A stretch of 64,000 nucleotides of DNA from Erythrobacter sp. (lineage in GTDB: Bacteria > Pseudomonadota > Alphaproteobacteria > Sphingomonadales > Sphingomonadaceae), in the NCBI GenBank assembly GCA_009993605.1, contig JAACTB010000009.1:124001-188000 (forward strand). The letters are read 5' to 3'. Of the stretch, positions 1 through 8,607 are shown in pieces (positions within the stretch are counted from its first letter, which is position 1; every line of letters starts with the position of its first letter). The notes under the pieces are model-generated. The model saw only the letters and a program-made list of their open reading frames with translations. It did not search any database and had not been told where the DNA came from. Position numbers and translations under genes: made by a program.

Positions 1-888
1 AAGCGTCTCGCGAACGAAGTCGAGTGAACCGACGCCATTTACCTGCCCTACCGCATCGGGATTGGCGCGGAGATAGGACATGACGGCGAATGCACGGTCT
101 TCGCCGATCTGCTCGGCCAGGCTCTCCGATGTAAGGCTAGCAAGCGTCTCGAGATCGGGGACGAGCTGGCGTAAGTCATCATCCTCACGCCAGATACGCT
201 CGCCTTTAGCCACGTCTTCAAAAGCAATGCTGCCCGCATAGAATGCAAGCGCCCAGCGATCGTCGTCGGGCAGCGATGCGAAGCTGGCCATAGACGTTCC
301 TTCCAGGCCCTGTGTGATGACCTGGTAAAGACCAAACGCACTACGCTGCCGCGCCCTGTCGATGTTGGTAAAGTCGATCGGCGGCGGATCGAGCGCCTGT
401 ATTGCGGATGGCGGAGAGTTTCCTGCCGCGCCGTGGCACGAAGCACAGTTCTGCGCGAAGAGAGTGCGGGCACGGTCAAGATCTGGGACCTGCGAAGGCG
501 CGAGCGGCACGGGGTAGGCTGTCAGCAACGAGCCTGCCAGCGCGCGCGAAAAGCGCGATACGCGCGCGGCGGGTTCTTTTTTTGTGATCAGAGCACGAAG
601 CTGCTCCGATTGACGCTTGAGTGTTCGATTGCTCTCGGTGTCCGGAAGCGCTGCGACCTGCCGCACCACGACATCGGAAAACTCCACCATTTCGCGATAT
701 TCGAATTCGTCGACGACACGTCCGTCGGAAACCGCAGAAGCATAGTCAACCGCGATATAATCGAGCAAACGCCATGTGGTCCGAACATCGGGTTCTTCCG
801 CCTGCGCGGTTGCAGACAGAATTAGCACAAGCGTCAACACAATGAGCTTGACTGCGGAAAGGACAGTGGCGGCGGCGATGCGATGCAT
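1..888 (-). CDS. Cytochrome c / FTR1-type iron permease, N-terminal part (cut by window edge)
   Basis: The minus frame is open from an ATG at 888 to the left edge. It starts with a short basic N-terminus and a hydrophobic signal segment ending near ATAQAEE. A class I haem-binding motif CASCH lies within AQNCASCHGAAG (around 420-450), followed by a typical cytochrome c fold with TSMASF and DRWALAFY segments. This organisation, a periplasmic N-terminal region with one haem c domain, is what precedes the FTR1 permease domain in proteobacterial cytochrome c/FTR1 fusion proteins, which import iron. The permease part would lie outside the window, so the fusion is inferred. It could also be a stand-alone cytochrome. 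It heads away from the CDF gene at 1012-1629 and fits the metal-handling surroundings. Confidence 0.7.
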   Translation of the reverse strand, partial: MHRIAAATVLSAVKLIVLTLVLILSATAQAEEPDVRTTWRLLDYIAVDYASAVSDGRVVDEFEYREMVEFSDVVVRQVAALPDTESNRTLKRQSEQLRALITKKEPAARVSRFSRALAGSLLTAYPVPLAPSQVPDLDRARTLFAQNCASCHGAAGNSPPSAIQALDPPPIDFTNIDRARQRSAFGLYQVITQGLEGTSMASFASLPDDDRWALAFYAGSIAFEDVAKGERIWREDDDLRQLVPDLETLASLTSESLAEQIGEDRAFAVMSYLRANPDAVGQVNGVGSLDFVRETL

Positions 889-1011
889 AATGAAGCTGGT
901 ATCTAAATTGCAACTAATTCGCAATAGCAAAGATGTGGCTGACTGTGGTAGCAAAGGCCAAGCGCGGCGTGTTGCTCACATCAATCCATGGACACGCACG
1001 AATTTCAGTAA

Positions 1012-1629
1012 CTACGCTGGCCGAAGTTCTCCACGTGCCTGCCTGAAAACCTCAAAGCTTCCCCATATTGCGAGCCCGGCCATAATACCGGCGACAACTA
1101 GGTCTGGCCACGCACTGCCTGTGCCAAAGACACCTACTGCCGCCGCGAGGACTGCGATGTTGCCGATCGCGTCATTGCGCGAACAGATCCAGACCGACCG
1201 CATATTCGCATCGCCCGAACGATAGCGGAACAACATGGCGGCGACGGCTAGATTTATCGCTAGTGCCAGGGATCCGACAATGCCCATCGTGCCTGCATCT
1301 GGCGACGCACCTGCAAAGAAGCCCCAGATCGCAGAACCGAGCACCCAGATACCGAAAGCCAGCATGGTTGCTGCCTTCGCCAGGGCTGCGCGAGCCCGCC
1401 ATACGATAGCCATCCCTGCGACACCGAGGCTGATGGCGTAGTTCGCCGAATCGCCAAGAAAGTCGAGCGCGTCGGCTTGGAGAGCGCGGGAATCCGCAGC
1501 GAGTCCTGCTACGATCTCTACCGCGAACATGGTCCCGTTAAGAGCTAAAGCGAGCCAAAGGACGCGGCGCCAGGTCGGATCGTTGTGAGCGTTTCCAACG
1601 TCGTCAGGACCGCAACAGTTTTTTGCCAT
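1012..1629 (-). CDS. Short cation diffusion facilitator family transporter (205 aa)
   Basis: This is a CDF-type inner-membrane metal/proton antiporter, probably exporting Zn, Cd or Pb-like cations. The N-terminus carries a Cys pair (KNCCGPDD), then about six hydrophobic helices. The metal-site motifs are in TM2 (QADALDFLGD) and TM5 (SRNDAIGN). It lacks the usual roughly 90-residue cytosolic C-terminal domain of full CDF proteins (about 300 aa), ending right after the last helix at ARGELRPA. It is transcribed divergently from the MerR gene at 1707 with a MerR-type promoter between them, so metal-induced expression is likely. The ion specificity cannot be read from the sequence. Confidence 0.85.
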   Translation of the reverse strand: MAKNCCGPDDVGNAHNDPTWRRVLWLALALNGTMFAVEIVAGLAADSRALQADALDFLGDSANYAISLGVAGMAIVWRARAALAKAATMLAFGIWVLGSAIWGFFAGASPDAGTMGIVGSLALAINLAVAAMLFRYRSGDANMRSVWICSRNDAIGNIAVLAAAVGVFGTGSAWPDLVVAGIMAGLAIWGSFEVFRQARGELRPA

Positions 1630-1655
1630 TCACTCGACTCCTTGTGCGAGAGTAG

Positions 1656-1686
1656 CTTATGCACCCTGTAGCCACTACAAGGTCAA
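1656..1686 (-). promoter_or_regulatory. MerR-family (PbrR/CadR-like) promoter-operator for the short CDF gene
   Basis: On the minus strand a -35 TTGACC (1686-1681) and a -10-like CATAAG (1661-1656) are separated by 19 bp. The over-long spacer holds an imperfect dyad ACCcTGTAG..CTACAaGGT (1663-1683). A 19-20 bp spacer with a dyad inside is the signature of promoters activated by MerR-type proteins, and the dyad closely resembles known pbr/cad operators. It lies 27 bp upstream of the CDF start codon and 20 bp upstream of the merR start, so it can serve both genes. Confidence 0.75.
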
Positions 1687-1706
1687 GCGCTCTAAGGAGA
1701 ACAGTC

Positions 1707-2114
1707 ATGCGGATCGGTGAACTTGCTCGGGCGACCGGCGTAAAAACGGAAACTATTCGCTATTATGAGCGCGAGGGCATTCTTGCGGCTCCACCGCGCA
1801 CGCAGGCCAACTATCGCGATTACGGACCCAACGAGACTTCCCGGCTGCATTTCATACGACGCGCGAGAAATCTCGGCTTCTCAATGGCGCAGGTTCGCGA
1901 GCTCCTCGATCTGGCAGGCGACAAATCACAGTCCTGTGCTGAAGTAGACGTCCTGACCCGCACGCATCTGTTCGAAGTTGATCGCAAGATTGCCGAACTG
2001 AAATCGCTCAGGACTGAATTGAGCCGAATGCTTGAAAACTGCGAGCAGGGCGCCATCGGCGATTGCCTGATCGTCGAAGCACTTGCCCAGCAGCCGAAAG
2101 AGGTTGCGCCATGA
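1707..2114 (+). CDS. MerR-family heavy-metal-responsive regulator (CadR/PbrR/ZntR type)
   Basis: This is a 135-aa MerR-family activator. The N-terminal winged helix reads MRIGELARATGVKTETIRYY, followed by the ligand-coupling dimerisation helix. The metal-binding cysteines sit at SCAEV before that helix and in the C-terminal CEQGAIGDC loop, the three-cysteine pattern of CadR/PbrR/ZntR proteins. The start at 1707 is preferred over an in-frame ATG at 1659 because an AAGGAGA ribosome-binding site (1694-1700) precedes it and because 1659 falls inside the operator. It should activate the divergent CDF gene in response to Cd, Pb or Zn. The metal is inferred from the family. Confidence 0.9.
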   Translation: MRIGELARATGVKTETIRYYEREGILAAPPRTQANYRDYGPNETSRLHFIRRARNLGFSMAQVRELLDLAGDKSQSCAEVDVLTRTHLFEVDRKIAELKSLRTELSRMLENCEQGAIGDCLIVEALAQQPKEVAP

Positions 2115-2270
2115 CCTTTGCGGTCTTGGTAGCTTGAACACTCTTAGAAGGTGCAGTGGGCTCGCATGGTCGCCACTTCATGCAGCACCCTGAAAGGCCT
2201 TGGCATGAACGATGGATAGTTCATCGGTAAATGCCAAGCACATCGCAGAGGCACATACCGCTCTTGCAGC

Positions 2271-2918
2271 TTAATGGTTTTTCACAGCAACGCAGCTGTA
2301 TGCCGCGCCCATCAACATCGTGCGATAATTCCGCACACGCAAATATCGCCGAGCAGCTTTCCAAGGCTGGAAGTCCTCATACTCTCTGCTCACCCCGAAT
2401 GGACTGCTCAGCCAAATGGCCGCACGGACCAGCCAATCAGGCCAACGATCCGGTTTCTTCAGACCCATGAGGCCGAACCGAGCCCCGGGCTCAAGGGATG
2501 ACGAGATCTGCTTGATCACGTCTGCGTATCCCGGCACCATTTCCAGACCGAAGGTGGAGAGCACCACGTCGGTCCTTTCGGGCAACGGCCACTTCTCGAC
2601 GTCGGCGCAAATCACTTCGATGTTCTTCCATCCGGCTTCGTAGATCTTCGCCTGAGCTTGTTCCAACATAGCCGAGGAGAGATCCACGCCGATAATTCTG
2701 CCTTTGCTTCCGACAGCGTTTTGTAGATATTCGAAGTTGACACCCGTGCCGCAGCACAGATCAACAACCGTATCGCCACAGCGCAGATCGAGTTGCCGGA
2801 TAAGCCGACGGCGATGTCGCTCCAAACCCAAAAGTTTGAATTGAACAAGCATCAGATCGTATCGGGATGCGATCCTATCATAGAGCGCACGCGCTTCCGA
2901 TTTCGACAGCACGCTCAT
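2271..2918 (-). CDS. Class I SAM-dependent methyltransferase (UbiE-like fold, 215 aa)
   Basis: The motif I glycine-rich loop VDLCCGTGVN, the acidic end of strand 2 (IIGVDLSSAML) and the motif II region (VICADVEKWPL) define a Rossmann-fold methyltransferase binding S-adenosylmethionine. The N-terminus YDRIASRYDLM is typical of UbiE/MenG-like small-molecule methyltransferases. The substrate is unknown. It is the last gene of the long minus-strand train that begins with the czc genes, lying about 115 bp downstream of the aldehyde dehydrogenase. Its position beside a thiamine-diphosphate enzyme and a dehydrogenase hints at a small-molecule pathway, but nothing in the sequence fixes the product. 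Confidence 0.8.
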   Translation of the reverse strand: MSVLSKSEARALYDRIASRYDLMLVQFKLLGLERHRRRLIRQLDLRCGDTVVDLCCGTGVNFEYLQNAVGSKGRIIGVDLSSAMLEQAQAKIYEAGWKNIEVICADVEKWPLPERTDVVLSTFGLEMVPGYADVIKQISSSLEPGARFGLMGLKKPDRWPDWLVRAAIWLSSPFGVSREYEDFQPWKAARRYLRVRNYRTMLMGAAYSCVAVKNH

Positions 2919-3033
2919 ATTAGCATTGCCTGTGCTGTTCCCACTCCAGCATCCGAAACGCGAGCGCAGACGCTACTCAAAAACTTCGAGTAGGCGCGGG
3001 CCTTAATCCATGCGGTAGCGATCACGTAGTTAG

Positions 3034-4425
3034 TCATCGTTGGTCGGTCCAGTTCAGAACCGCCATCTTGCGGATCGACATATCCGCCATCGTATAACCA
3101 ATCCCGCCAGTCCCTAATCCGGACTGCTTCAGACCTGCGAACGGCATCCAATCCACGCGAAATGCGGTGTGATCGTTCACCAGTATCGTCGAACCTGCCA
3201 GCGTTTCGATGCAATGATTGGCGACAGACAGGCGATCGGTGAAAACTGCTGCCTGGAAGGCATAGGGCAGAGCATTCGCTTGCTTGATCGCTTCGTCGAT
3301 CTCGTCATAGCCATACACGCAGATAACCGGGCCGAATATCTCTTGGTTGGACACCTTCGCATCAACAGGAGGATTCACGATCACAGTTGGCTCGAAAATC
3401 GTATCGCCGATCCGTTGCCCTCCCGCTACAAGCGTCCCGCCGCCCTTTACGGCTTCGTCGACCCAACGCTCGACACGCCCGACTTCGGCAGACCTGATTA
3501 ACGGGCCGCATTCGGTATCGGGATCGGCCGGATCGCCCACGACCAGTCCCTCAGCATCCACGCCCAGTTCGTCAGCGAAGTCCTGAAGCTCGTCAGTAGG
3601 GACGAACACGCGCTGCACAGATACACAGACTTGTCCCGAATGGTAGAAACCGCCTTTCAATAATGAGGCGATCAGCGGCTTACGTTCGACCTCACGGTCC
3701 ACGATCACCGGCGCAGCACCGCCATGCTCAAGGGCGACACGGGTGCCAGGTGCCAGTTGGGAACGGAGCATCCAGCCGATCTTCGCCGACCCGATGAACG
3801 AAAAGAACGCCGTGCGTGGATCGGTCACCATCTTTTGCGCAACATCGTTGCTACAGGGGGCGAACCGGCACCATGGCTCGGGCAGTCCCGCTTCGTAGAG
3901 GATATTCACGAAGCTCTGACAAGACAATGGCGTTTCCAGCGCCGGCTTGATGAGAACGGGGCAGCCGACTGCCACCGCCGGGCCGACTTGATGGACAATC
4001 AGGTTTAGGGGATGATTGAAGGCCGAGATCGCCACGACAGGTCCAATTGGTTCGCGGAACGTATACGCTGTCCTTCCTGCGCCAGCGTCTGTTAGGTCCA
4101 TGGGAACTTCCTTGCCGCCATCACCGAACAGCTCGTGGACGCAGAGTTCGACGCCGTTGATCGCACGCTGTGTTTCAACACGCGCATCCGTCAGGGGTTT
4201 GCCGCCCTCCCTGACGATCTGAACCGCCAAATCTTCCGCTCGTTCGCGCATGAGATCGGTAGCGCGCTGAAGGATGGCAATACGCTCGGGCACCGGAAGC
4301 CAAGCACTCCGGTCACGATGGAGCGACTGCGCTTCGTTCAACCATTTATCGATTTCAAGCCAGTCGATTAGCGGCACTTCTGCAATGGGCTCGCCGTCGA
4401 ACGGATTGTGAACGATCGTCTTCAT
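3034..4425 (-). CDS. NAD(P)-dependent aldehyde dehydrogenase family protein
   Basis: This 463-aa protein has the full ALDH core: Rossmann segment with FREPIGPVVAISAFNHPLNL, catalytic glutamate region VALEHGGAAP (LELGG in most family members), catalytic cysteine in GQVCVSVQRV, and the C-terminal QEIFGPV and PFAGLKQSGLG motifs. It should oxidise an aldehyde to a carboxylate in the cytoplasm. Its start codon overlaps the stop of the upstream TPP enzyme by 4 bp (ATGA), so the two are translationally coupled. A product of the TPP enzyme, such as an aldehyde released by decarboxylation, is the natural candidate substrate. That link is inference from the gene order. Confidence 0.9.
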   Translation of the reverse strand: MKTIVHNPFDGEPIAEVPLIDWLEIDKWLNEAQSLHRDRSAWLPVPERIAILQRATDLMRERAEDLAVQIVREGGKPLTDARVETQRAINGVELCVHELFGDGGKEVPMDLTDAGAGRTAYTFREPIGPVVAISAFNHPLNLIVHQVGPAVAVGCPVLIKPALETPLSCQSFVNILYEAGLPEPWCRFAPCSNDVAQKMVTDPRTAFFSFIGSAKIGWMLRSQLAPGTRVALEHGGAAPVIVDREVERKPLIASLLKGGFYHSGQVCVSVQRVFVPTDELQDFADELGVDAEGLVVGDPADPDTECGPLIRSAEVGRVERWVDEAVKGGGTLVAGGQRIGDTIFEPTVIVNPPVDAKVSNQEIFGPVICVYGYDEIDEAIKQANALPYAFQAAVFTDRLSVANHCIETLAGSTILVNDHTAFRVDWMPFAGLKQSGLGTGGIGYTMADMSIRKMAVLNWTDQR

Positions 4426-6062
4426 AGCTCACACACCTTTGCGCCGAGTTCATCAATCAGCACTTTCTTGTTCTCGGAATAGTCGACGGGCAGGTCGACG
4501 AGATGCACACCGCCGGCGTCGAATGCAGCGTTCAGGACCGATACAAGATCCCGGCTCCGCTCGACCCGGTGACCGGTGGCTCCATAGCTTTGTGCGTAAG
4601 TGACAAAGTCGGGATTGGAAAAGGTCAAGCCGTAGTCCGGAAAGCCAAGTTGGTCCTGCTTCCAGCGGATCATCCCGTAGGCTGCATCGTTCAGAACGAG
4701 AACGACGAGATTCAGTCCGAGCCTGACAGCAGTTTCCAGTTCCTGCGAGTTCATCATGAAGCCGCCATCGCCACACACAGCAAGGACCCTGCGCCCGGGC
4801 GATAACATTGCCGCCATCATGGCGGACGGAAGGCCCGCGCCCATCGTCGCCAACGCATTGTCCAGCAGGATGGTGCCAGGCTCGTGCGCGATGTAGTTTC
4901 GAGCAAACCAAATTTTGTAGATGCCGTTGTCGAGCGCGACGATATCATCGCGTGCCATTACACTGCGAACGTCGGAAACGACGCGTTGGGGGACCATCGG
5001 AAAACGCTCGTCGTCGCTGGTTTCGGAGATGTGCGATGCAATCTCGTGATGCAGGGCGGTGTAATAGCTGCGGTCGCACTGCAGCTTGCCATCCAGGCGG
5101 TTTCCAAGCCGCTCGACCGATCCGGCGATGTCGCCGATGACCTCGAGCTGCGGGAAGTAGACCTGATCGACCTCGGCCGCCTTGTAATTGATATGGATGA
5201 CCGTCTGCCCGCTCGGCTCCATGAAGAAGGGAGGCTTTTCAACCACGTCGTGACCGATATTGACGATCAGATCGGCCTTTTCGATCGCGCAGTGAACATA
5301 ATCGCCCGACGATAGCGCCGCGGTGCCCAAGTAAAGGTCGCTATCTTCATCAACCACGCCTTTACCCATCTGTGTGTCGAAAAAAGGAAAGCCGGTATCG
5401 GCCACAAATTTTCGCAACGCCTTCGAAGCGCGACGGCGGTTCGCTCCCGCTCCGATCAATAGCAAGGGCCGCTGTGCAGCAAGAATACGCCGGGCCGCTT
5501 CATCCAGGGCTGCGTCGCCGGCAACGGCATAGCGCCTGTCATGAGGCGGTATGACTGGCTCTACCGTTTCTTCTTCTGCGATATCTTCGGGTAGTTCGAG
5601 CAGAACGGCACCGGGCCTTTCTTCCTGCGCGAGACGAAATCCTTCACGAACGAGCGAGGGAATGCGGTTGCCGTTCACGATTTGTGTTGATGATTTGCAC
5701 AACGGCCTGAACAGAGAAACCACATCCACGATCTGGAATTGGGCCTGTTTCGATGTCTTGATCGGTTTCTGACCTGTGATCATGATAAGTGGAAAAGCAC
5801 CAAGAGCGGCATATGCCGCAGGAGTGGTCAGATTGGTCGCACCAGGCCCAAGGGTCGCTAGGCAAACGCCTGCCTTGCCGGTTAGGCGGCCATAGGTCGC
5901 CGCCATGAAGCCCGCGCCTTGTTCGTGCCGGGCGAGAACCAAATTAATGGAAGAGGTTCGAAGCGATTCCAGTAGATCCAGATTTTCTTCGCCTGGAACC
6001 GCGAAAATATGTTCGACGCCCTCGGCCTCGAGTGCGGCGACCATGAGATCGGATGCTTTCAT
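4422..6062 (-). CDS. Thiamine-diphosphate-dependent enzyme, acetolactate synthase large-subunit-like
   Basis: This is a full-length TPP enzyme (about 546 aa). The N-terminal PYR domain has the conserved glutamate in LARHEQGAGF. The FAD/central domain follows, and the C-terminal PP domain has the TPP/Mg motif GDGGFMMNSQELE with VLNDAAYGMI. It most resembles the acetolactate synthase large subunit, but no small regulatory subunit is adjacent, so a catabolic ALS or another 2-oxoacid decarboxylase/carboligase is possible. The ATG at 6062 is preferred over an upstream in-frame TTG at 6077 because an AGGGAAG ribosome-binding site stands just before it. It overlaps the aldehyde dehydrogenase by 4 bp and follows czcD by 87 bp, so it probably shares the metal-cluster transcript. 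Confidence 0.85.
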   Translation of the reverse strand: MKASDLMVAALEAEGVEHIFAVPGEENLDLLESLRTSSINLVLARHEQGAGFMAATYGRLTGKAGVCLATLGPGATNLTTPAAYAALGAFPLIMITGQKPIKTSKQAQFQIVDVVSLFRPLCKSSTQIVNGNRIPSLVREGFRLAQEERPGAVLLELPEDIAEEETVEPVIPPHDRRYAVAGDAALDEAARRILAAQRPLLLIGAGANRRRASKALRKFVADTGFPFFDTQMGKGVVDEDSDLYLGTAALSSGDYVHCAIEKADLIVNIGHDVVEKPPFFMEPSGQTVIHINYKAAEVDQVYFPQLEVIGDIAGSVERLGNRLDGKLQCDRSYYTALHHEIASHISETSDDERFPMVPQRVVSDVRSVMARDDIVALDNGIYKIWFARNYIAHEPGTILLDNALATMGAGLPSAMMAAMLSPGRRVLAVCGDGGFMMNSQELETAVRLGLNLVVLVLNDAAYGMIRWKQDQLGFPDYGLTFSNPDFVTYAQSYGATGHRVERSRDLVSVLNAAFDAGGVHLVDLPVDYSENKKVLIDELGAKVCEL

Positions 6063-6149
6063 TCTGACTTCCCTCAATTCTATAGTTACGGGCGCTGCAA
6101 CTGCGATTACCTTGCCTGCTTTCGGCGGTGGATGTGCTGCATTAGCTAT

Positions 6150-7109
6150 TCAATGGTTGTGACCGTCGGCATGGTCGGGATTATCCTCGACATGATGGTC
6201 CGGAATAACATCCGGATCACAGTCCGTTGCTAGACAGGCTTCGAACGTCGCATGGGCGATGGCGTGCTGAGTCTCGAGCATGACGCGTGCCTTTGTCTTC
6301 ACATCTTCGAAAGCCTCAAGGGAATGCCCGGAAGGAACAATGTGCGCCTCAAGCGCACGATGATGCTCGCTTATGCTCCAGACATGGACATGATGGATGT
6401 CCGCTACGCCATGGGTATCGCGAAGGTCGCTTACGATGCGGTCGAACTCGCTCTCATCCGGCACAGCGCCCATCAAGAGCCGCACCGTGCGAGGCAACAG
6501 AGTGACACCCTGCCATATCACATAGACAGCGATGATCACGGTGATGATCAGATCGGCGATGTAGAGTTCGTATAGCAGGATAAGCGCGCCAGCCACGATC
6601 ACACCGACCGAGGCAAGCGCGTCGGAAACGTTGTGCAGGAAGGCCGCCTTCATATTCAGACTGTTCTTCGAACCGGCATAGACCATAACCGCCGTCACCA
6701 CATCGATCACCAGCGCTATTCCGGCGACCCAGATTACGGTCCAGCCCGCAACCGGTTGCGGGTCAGCGAAACGGTTGATCGCCTCGACCAGCAGGTAGAA
6801 GCCGATAATGAGCAAAGTCGTGAGATTGATCAGCGCGGCCACGACTTCGGCTCGGGCATAACCGAAGGTCATGAGCTTGTCCGCCGGTCGGCGCCCAATC
6901 CGCCTCGCAAACAGCGCCAGACCAAGTGATGCCGCATCGCTGAAATTGTGCAAGGCGTCGGCAATCAGTGCGAGGGAGCCCGAAAGAATTCCGCCGATGA
7001 TCTGTGCTACTGTCAGCAAAACGTTCAGGGCGACTGCCAGAACAAGCCGGCCATCGCTCATGTTTTCTTCGCCGTGGCTATGTCCGCCGTGAGTATGCGG
7101 TGTTCCCAT
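6150..7109 (-). CDS. czcD: CzcD-type cation diffusion facilitator (319 aa)
   Basis: This is a full-length CDF metal/proton antiporter. It has a His-rich N-terminus (THGGHSHGEE), six helices, and metal-site motifs HNFSDA in TM2 and HNVSDA in TM5, which form the usual HxxxD/HxxxD site. The cytosolic C-terminal domain (VADIHHVHVWSI) is present and the tail is His/Asp-rich (DHHVEDNPDHADGHNH). It exports Zn, Co or Cd from cytoplasm to periplasm, feeding the CzcCBA system encoded upstream. Its ATG overlaps the preceding stop (TAATG), so it is coupled to the gene at 7109-7981. Confidence 0.92.
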   Translation of the reverse strand: MGTPHTHGGHSHGEENMSDGRLVLAVALNVLLTVAQIIGGILSGSLALIADALHNFSDAASLGLALFARRIGRRPADKLMTFGYARAEVVAALINLTTLLIIGFYLLVEAINRFADPQPVAGWTVIWVAGIALVIDVVTAVMVYAGSKNSLNMKAAFLHNVSDALASVGVIVAGALILLYELYIADLIITVIIAVYVIWQGVTLLPRTVRLLMGAVPDESEFDRIVSDLRDTHGVADIHHVHVWSISEHHRALEAHIVPSGHSLEAFEDVKTKARVMLETQHAIAHATFEACLATDCDPDVIPDHHVEDNPDHADGHNH

Positions 7110-7981
7110 TAGCCAGTTCCTTTTGCGGGTTGATCGGTTTCCGTAATGATCTGCGATGAGGCATGCTCAAACGATTTGTCCGAAACTCCCACTTGCCGCG
7201 ACAAACCTTCAATGCCTCCGATTACAAGGCCGCAAACGGCAAACCCACCGACGAAGGCTGAAAGAGCCAAGCGAATAGAGAGATTTCGTTGTCTCCTCTC
7301 ACGGAGCAGCGCCCGGGCCGAAAGGGCAAGGAGAAAGCCTGCACCTGCAGTTACGATCCAAAGAAGGCTCTTTTCACCTAGCTCATGCAGGGACCAAAAG
7401 GTCACGAGTGCCAATATAATGAAAACGAGGGCCAGAATGACCATCGAAACCGTCTGATCCATACGCTTCATGTGAGCGACCCGGTATTTATCGACTGCCT
7501 CGGATCCTATAACCATATTCATGGTGACGAGCACAGCAGTCACTATCAATGCTGTAGATGCAGATGTCGCAGCGGCAACGCCCAGCAAAATTCCGTAAGG
7601 CAGGATTTCCAGCATCATTGACACTAACACGCCAAGAGCTGTCGCTGATTTATCGGAGCTTGAGCTGCCTGCTCCCTGAATCGGACCGTTTTCAGAATTC
7701 CGACTAGTCTCGCTGAAAAGCACAAAAAGCATGCCGCCCGTCAGCATCAAACCCGTTACCGACCAGACCGTTAGGGTAGGTTGTCCTAGCGGAAGAAATT
7801 CCAGAACAGCAAGGGCGGCAAGCATCCCCGGAAGGACACCTGATCCGAGCAAATTCTGGAACGGTTGGTAGCGATCCCGAGCCAATCGGATACCGGCGAA
7901 AAGTCCAGCACTAGCGGCCATCGCCAGCATCAGAACATGCGACAGGTCCTGTGCGGCGAACAAGGTGTCGATCAGGGTCAA
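7109..7981 (-). CDS. Polytopic inner-membrane protein, possibly a distant ZIP-like metal transporter
   Basis: This 290-aa protein has about eight hydrophobic helices and no His-rich loop. The central stretch MMLEILPYGILLGVAAAT recalls the H-x-x-E-G helix of ZIP transporters, but the histidines and the second metal motif are absent, so the assignment is weak. A loop around residues 90-115 is Ser/Asn-rich and probably exposed. It overlaps the CDF gene upstream by 4 bp and czcD downstream by 1 bp, so it is a committed member of the metal operon. It could be a metal permease, an accessory subunit of the neighbouring CDF proteins, or something else. I do not recognise a precise family. Confidence 0.6.
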   Translation of the reverse strand: MTLIDTLFAAQDLSHVLMLAMAASAGLFAGIRLARDRYQPFQNLLGSGVLPGMLAALAVLEFLPLGQPTLTVWSVTGLMLTGGMLFVLFSETSRNSENGPIQGAGSSSSDKSATALGVLVSMMLEILPYGILLGVAAATSASTALIVTAVLVTMNMVIGSEAVDKYRVAHMKRMDQTVSMVILALVFIILALVTFWSLHELGEKSLLWIVTAGAGFLLALSARALLRERRQRNLSIRLALSAFVGGFAVCGLVIGGIEGLSRQVGVSDKSFEHASSQIITETDQPAKGTG

Positions 7982-8607
7982 TCCCGTTTCTCGCCATGGA
8001 CGGTGCCACGTTCGTCGTGCACATCCATATGCGTATCGCGAAGGATCTGGATACCGCCATAAAGGGCAATGCAGGCAACCGCTATTCCGACGACCAAATC
8101 GGGCCAGTTGGCACCTGTTATCAGCACGACGATACCGGCGATGATGATCCCGCCATTAGAAATAAAGTCGTTGAAGCTGAAGGTGGTCGCCGCACGCATG
8201 TTGACGTCTTTGTTTTCCATCTTTTGCAACAGGCGCAGGCAATAGAGATTCACCAGTCCCGCGACGAACGCCATGGCCATCATCAACATGCCGCCCGGAT
8301 CGGAACCTTCCACGAACCGGCGGTAAGCATCGAAAATGACGCCAGCGGAGAAAACCAGCAGCATGATACCGGAAAAGCGCGCGGCTCCGCGCTTCCAGGT
8401 CCGGGAGCGACTTAGCGCGAGCAGGCTGAGCGCATAGACGATTGCGTCCGATGAATTATCGAGTCCGTTTGCCAAAAGAGCATTAGAATCGGCGAAATAA
8501 CCGACCGCGAAGAAGCCGATTGCAATGGCCACGTTAAGCCACAGCACCACCCACAGGGTCTTACGCTTTTCGGGTGAGCCGACATCGACCTCATGCCCGC
8601 CGCTCAT
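7978..8607 (-). CDS. Short CDF-like cation transporter (209 aa)
   Basis: This is a second short CDF relative. The helices start at LWVVLWLNVAIAIGFF, the TM2 site reads ANGLDNSSDAIVY, and the TM5 site reads SFNDFISNGG. As in the 1012-1629 gene the cytosolic domain is missing and the protein ends with a short polar tail (HMDVHDERGTVHGEKRD). The divergent metal-site residues (N/D rather than H/D) suggest altered ion selectivity or a non-transport role. It overlaps both neighbours by 4 bp, which places it firmly in the czc transcript. Confidence 0.8.
   Translation of the reverse strand: MSGGHEVDVGSPEKRKTLWVVLWLNVAIAIGFFAVGYFADSNALLANGLDNSSDAIVYALSLLALSRSRTWKRGAARFSGIMLLVFSAGVIFDAYRRFVEGSDPGGMLMMAMAFVAGLVNLYCLRLLQKMENKDVNMRAATTFSFNDFISNGGIIIAGIVVLITGANWPDLVVGIAVACIALYGGIQILRDTHMDVHDERGTVHGEKRD

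Noticed and set aside
48..479. 143-codon minus frame
   Set aside because: It overlaps in another frame the longer, signal-peptide- and CASCH-bearing minus frame (1-888) and lacks any recognisable product; it is a shadow.
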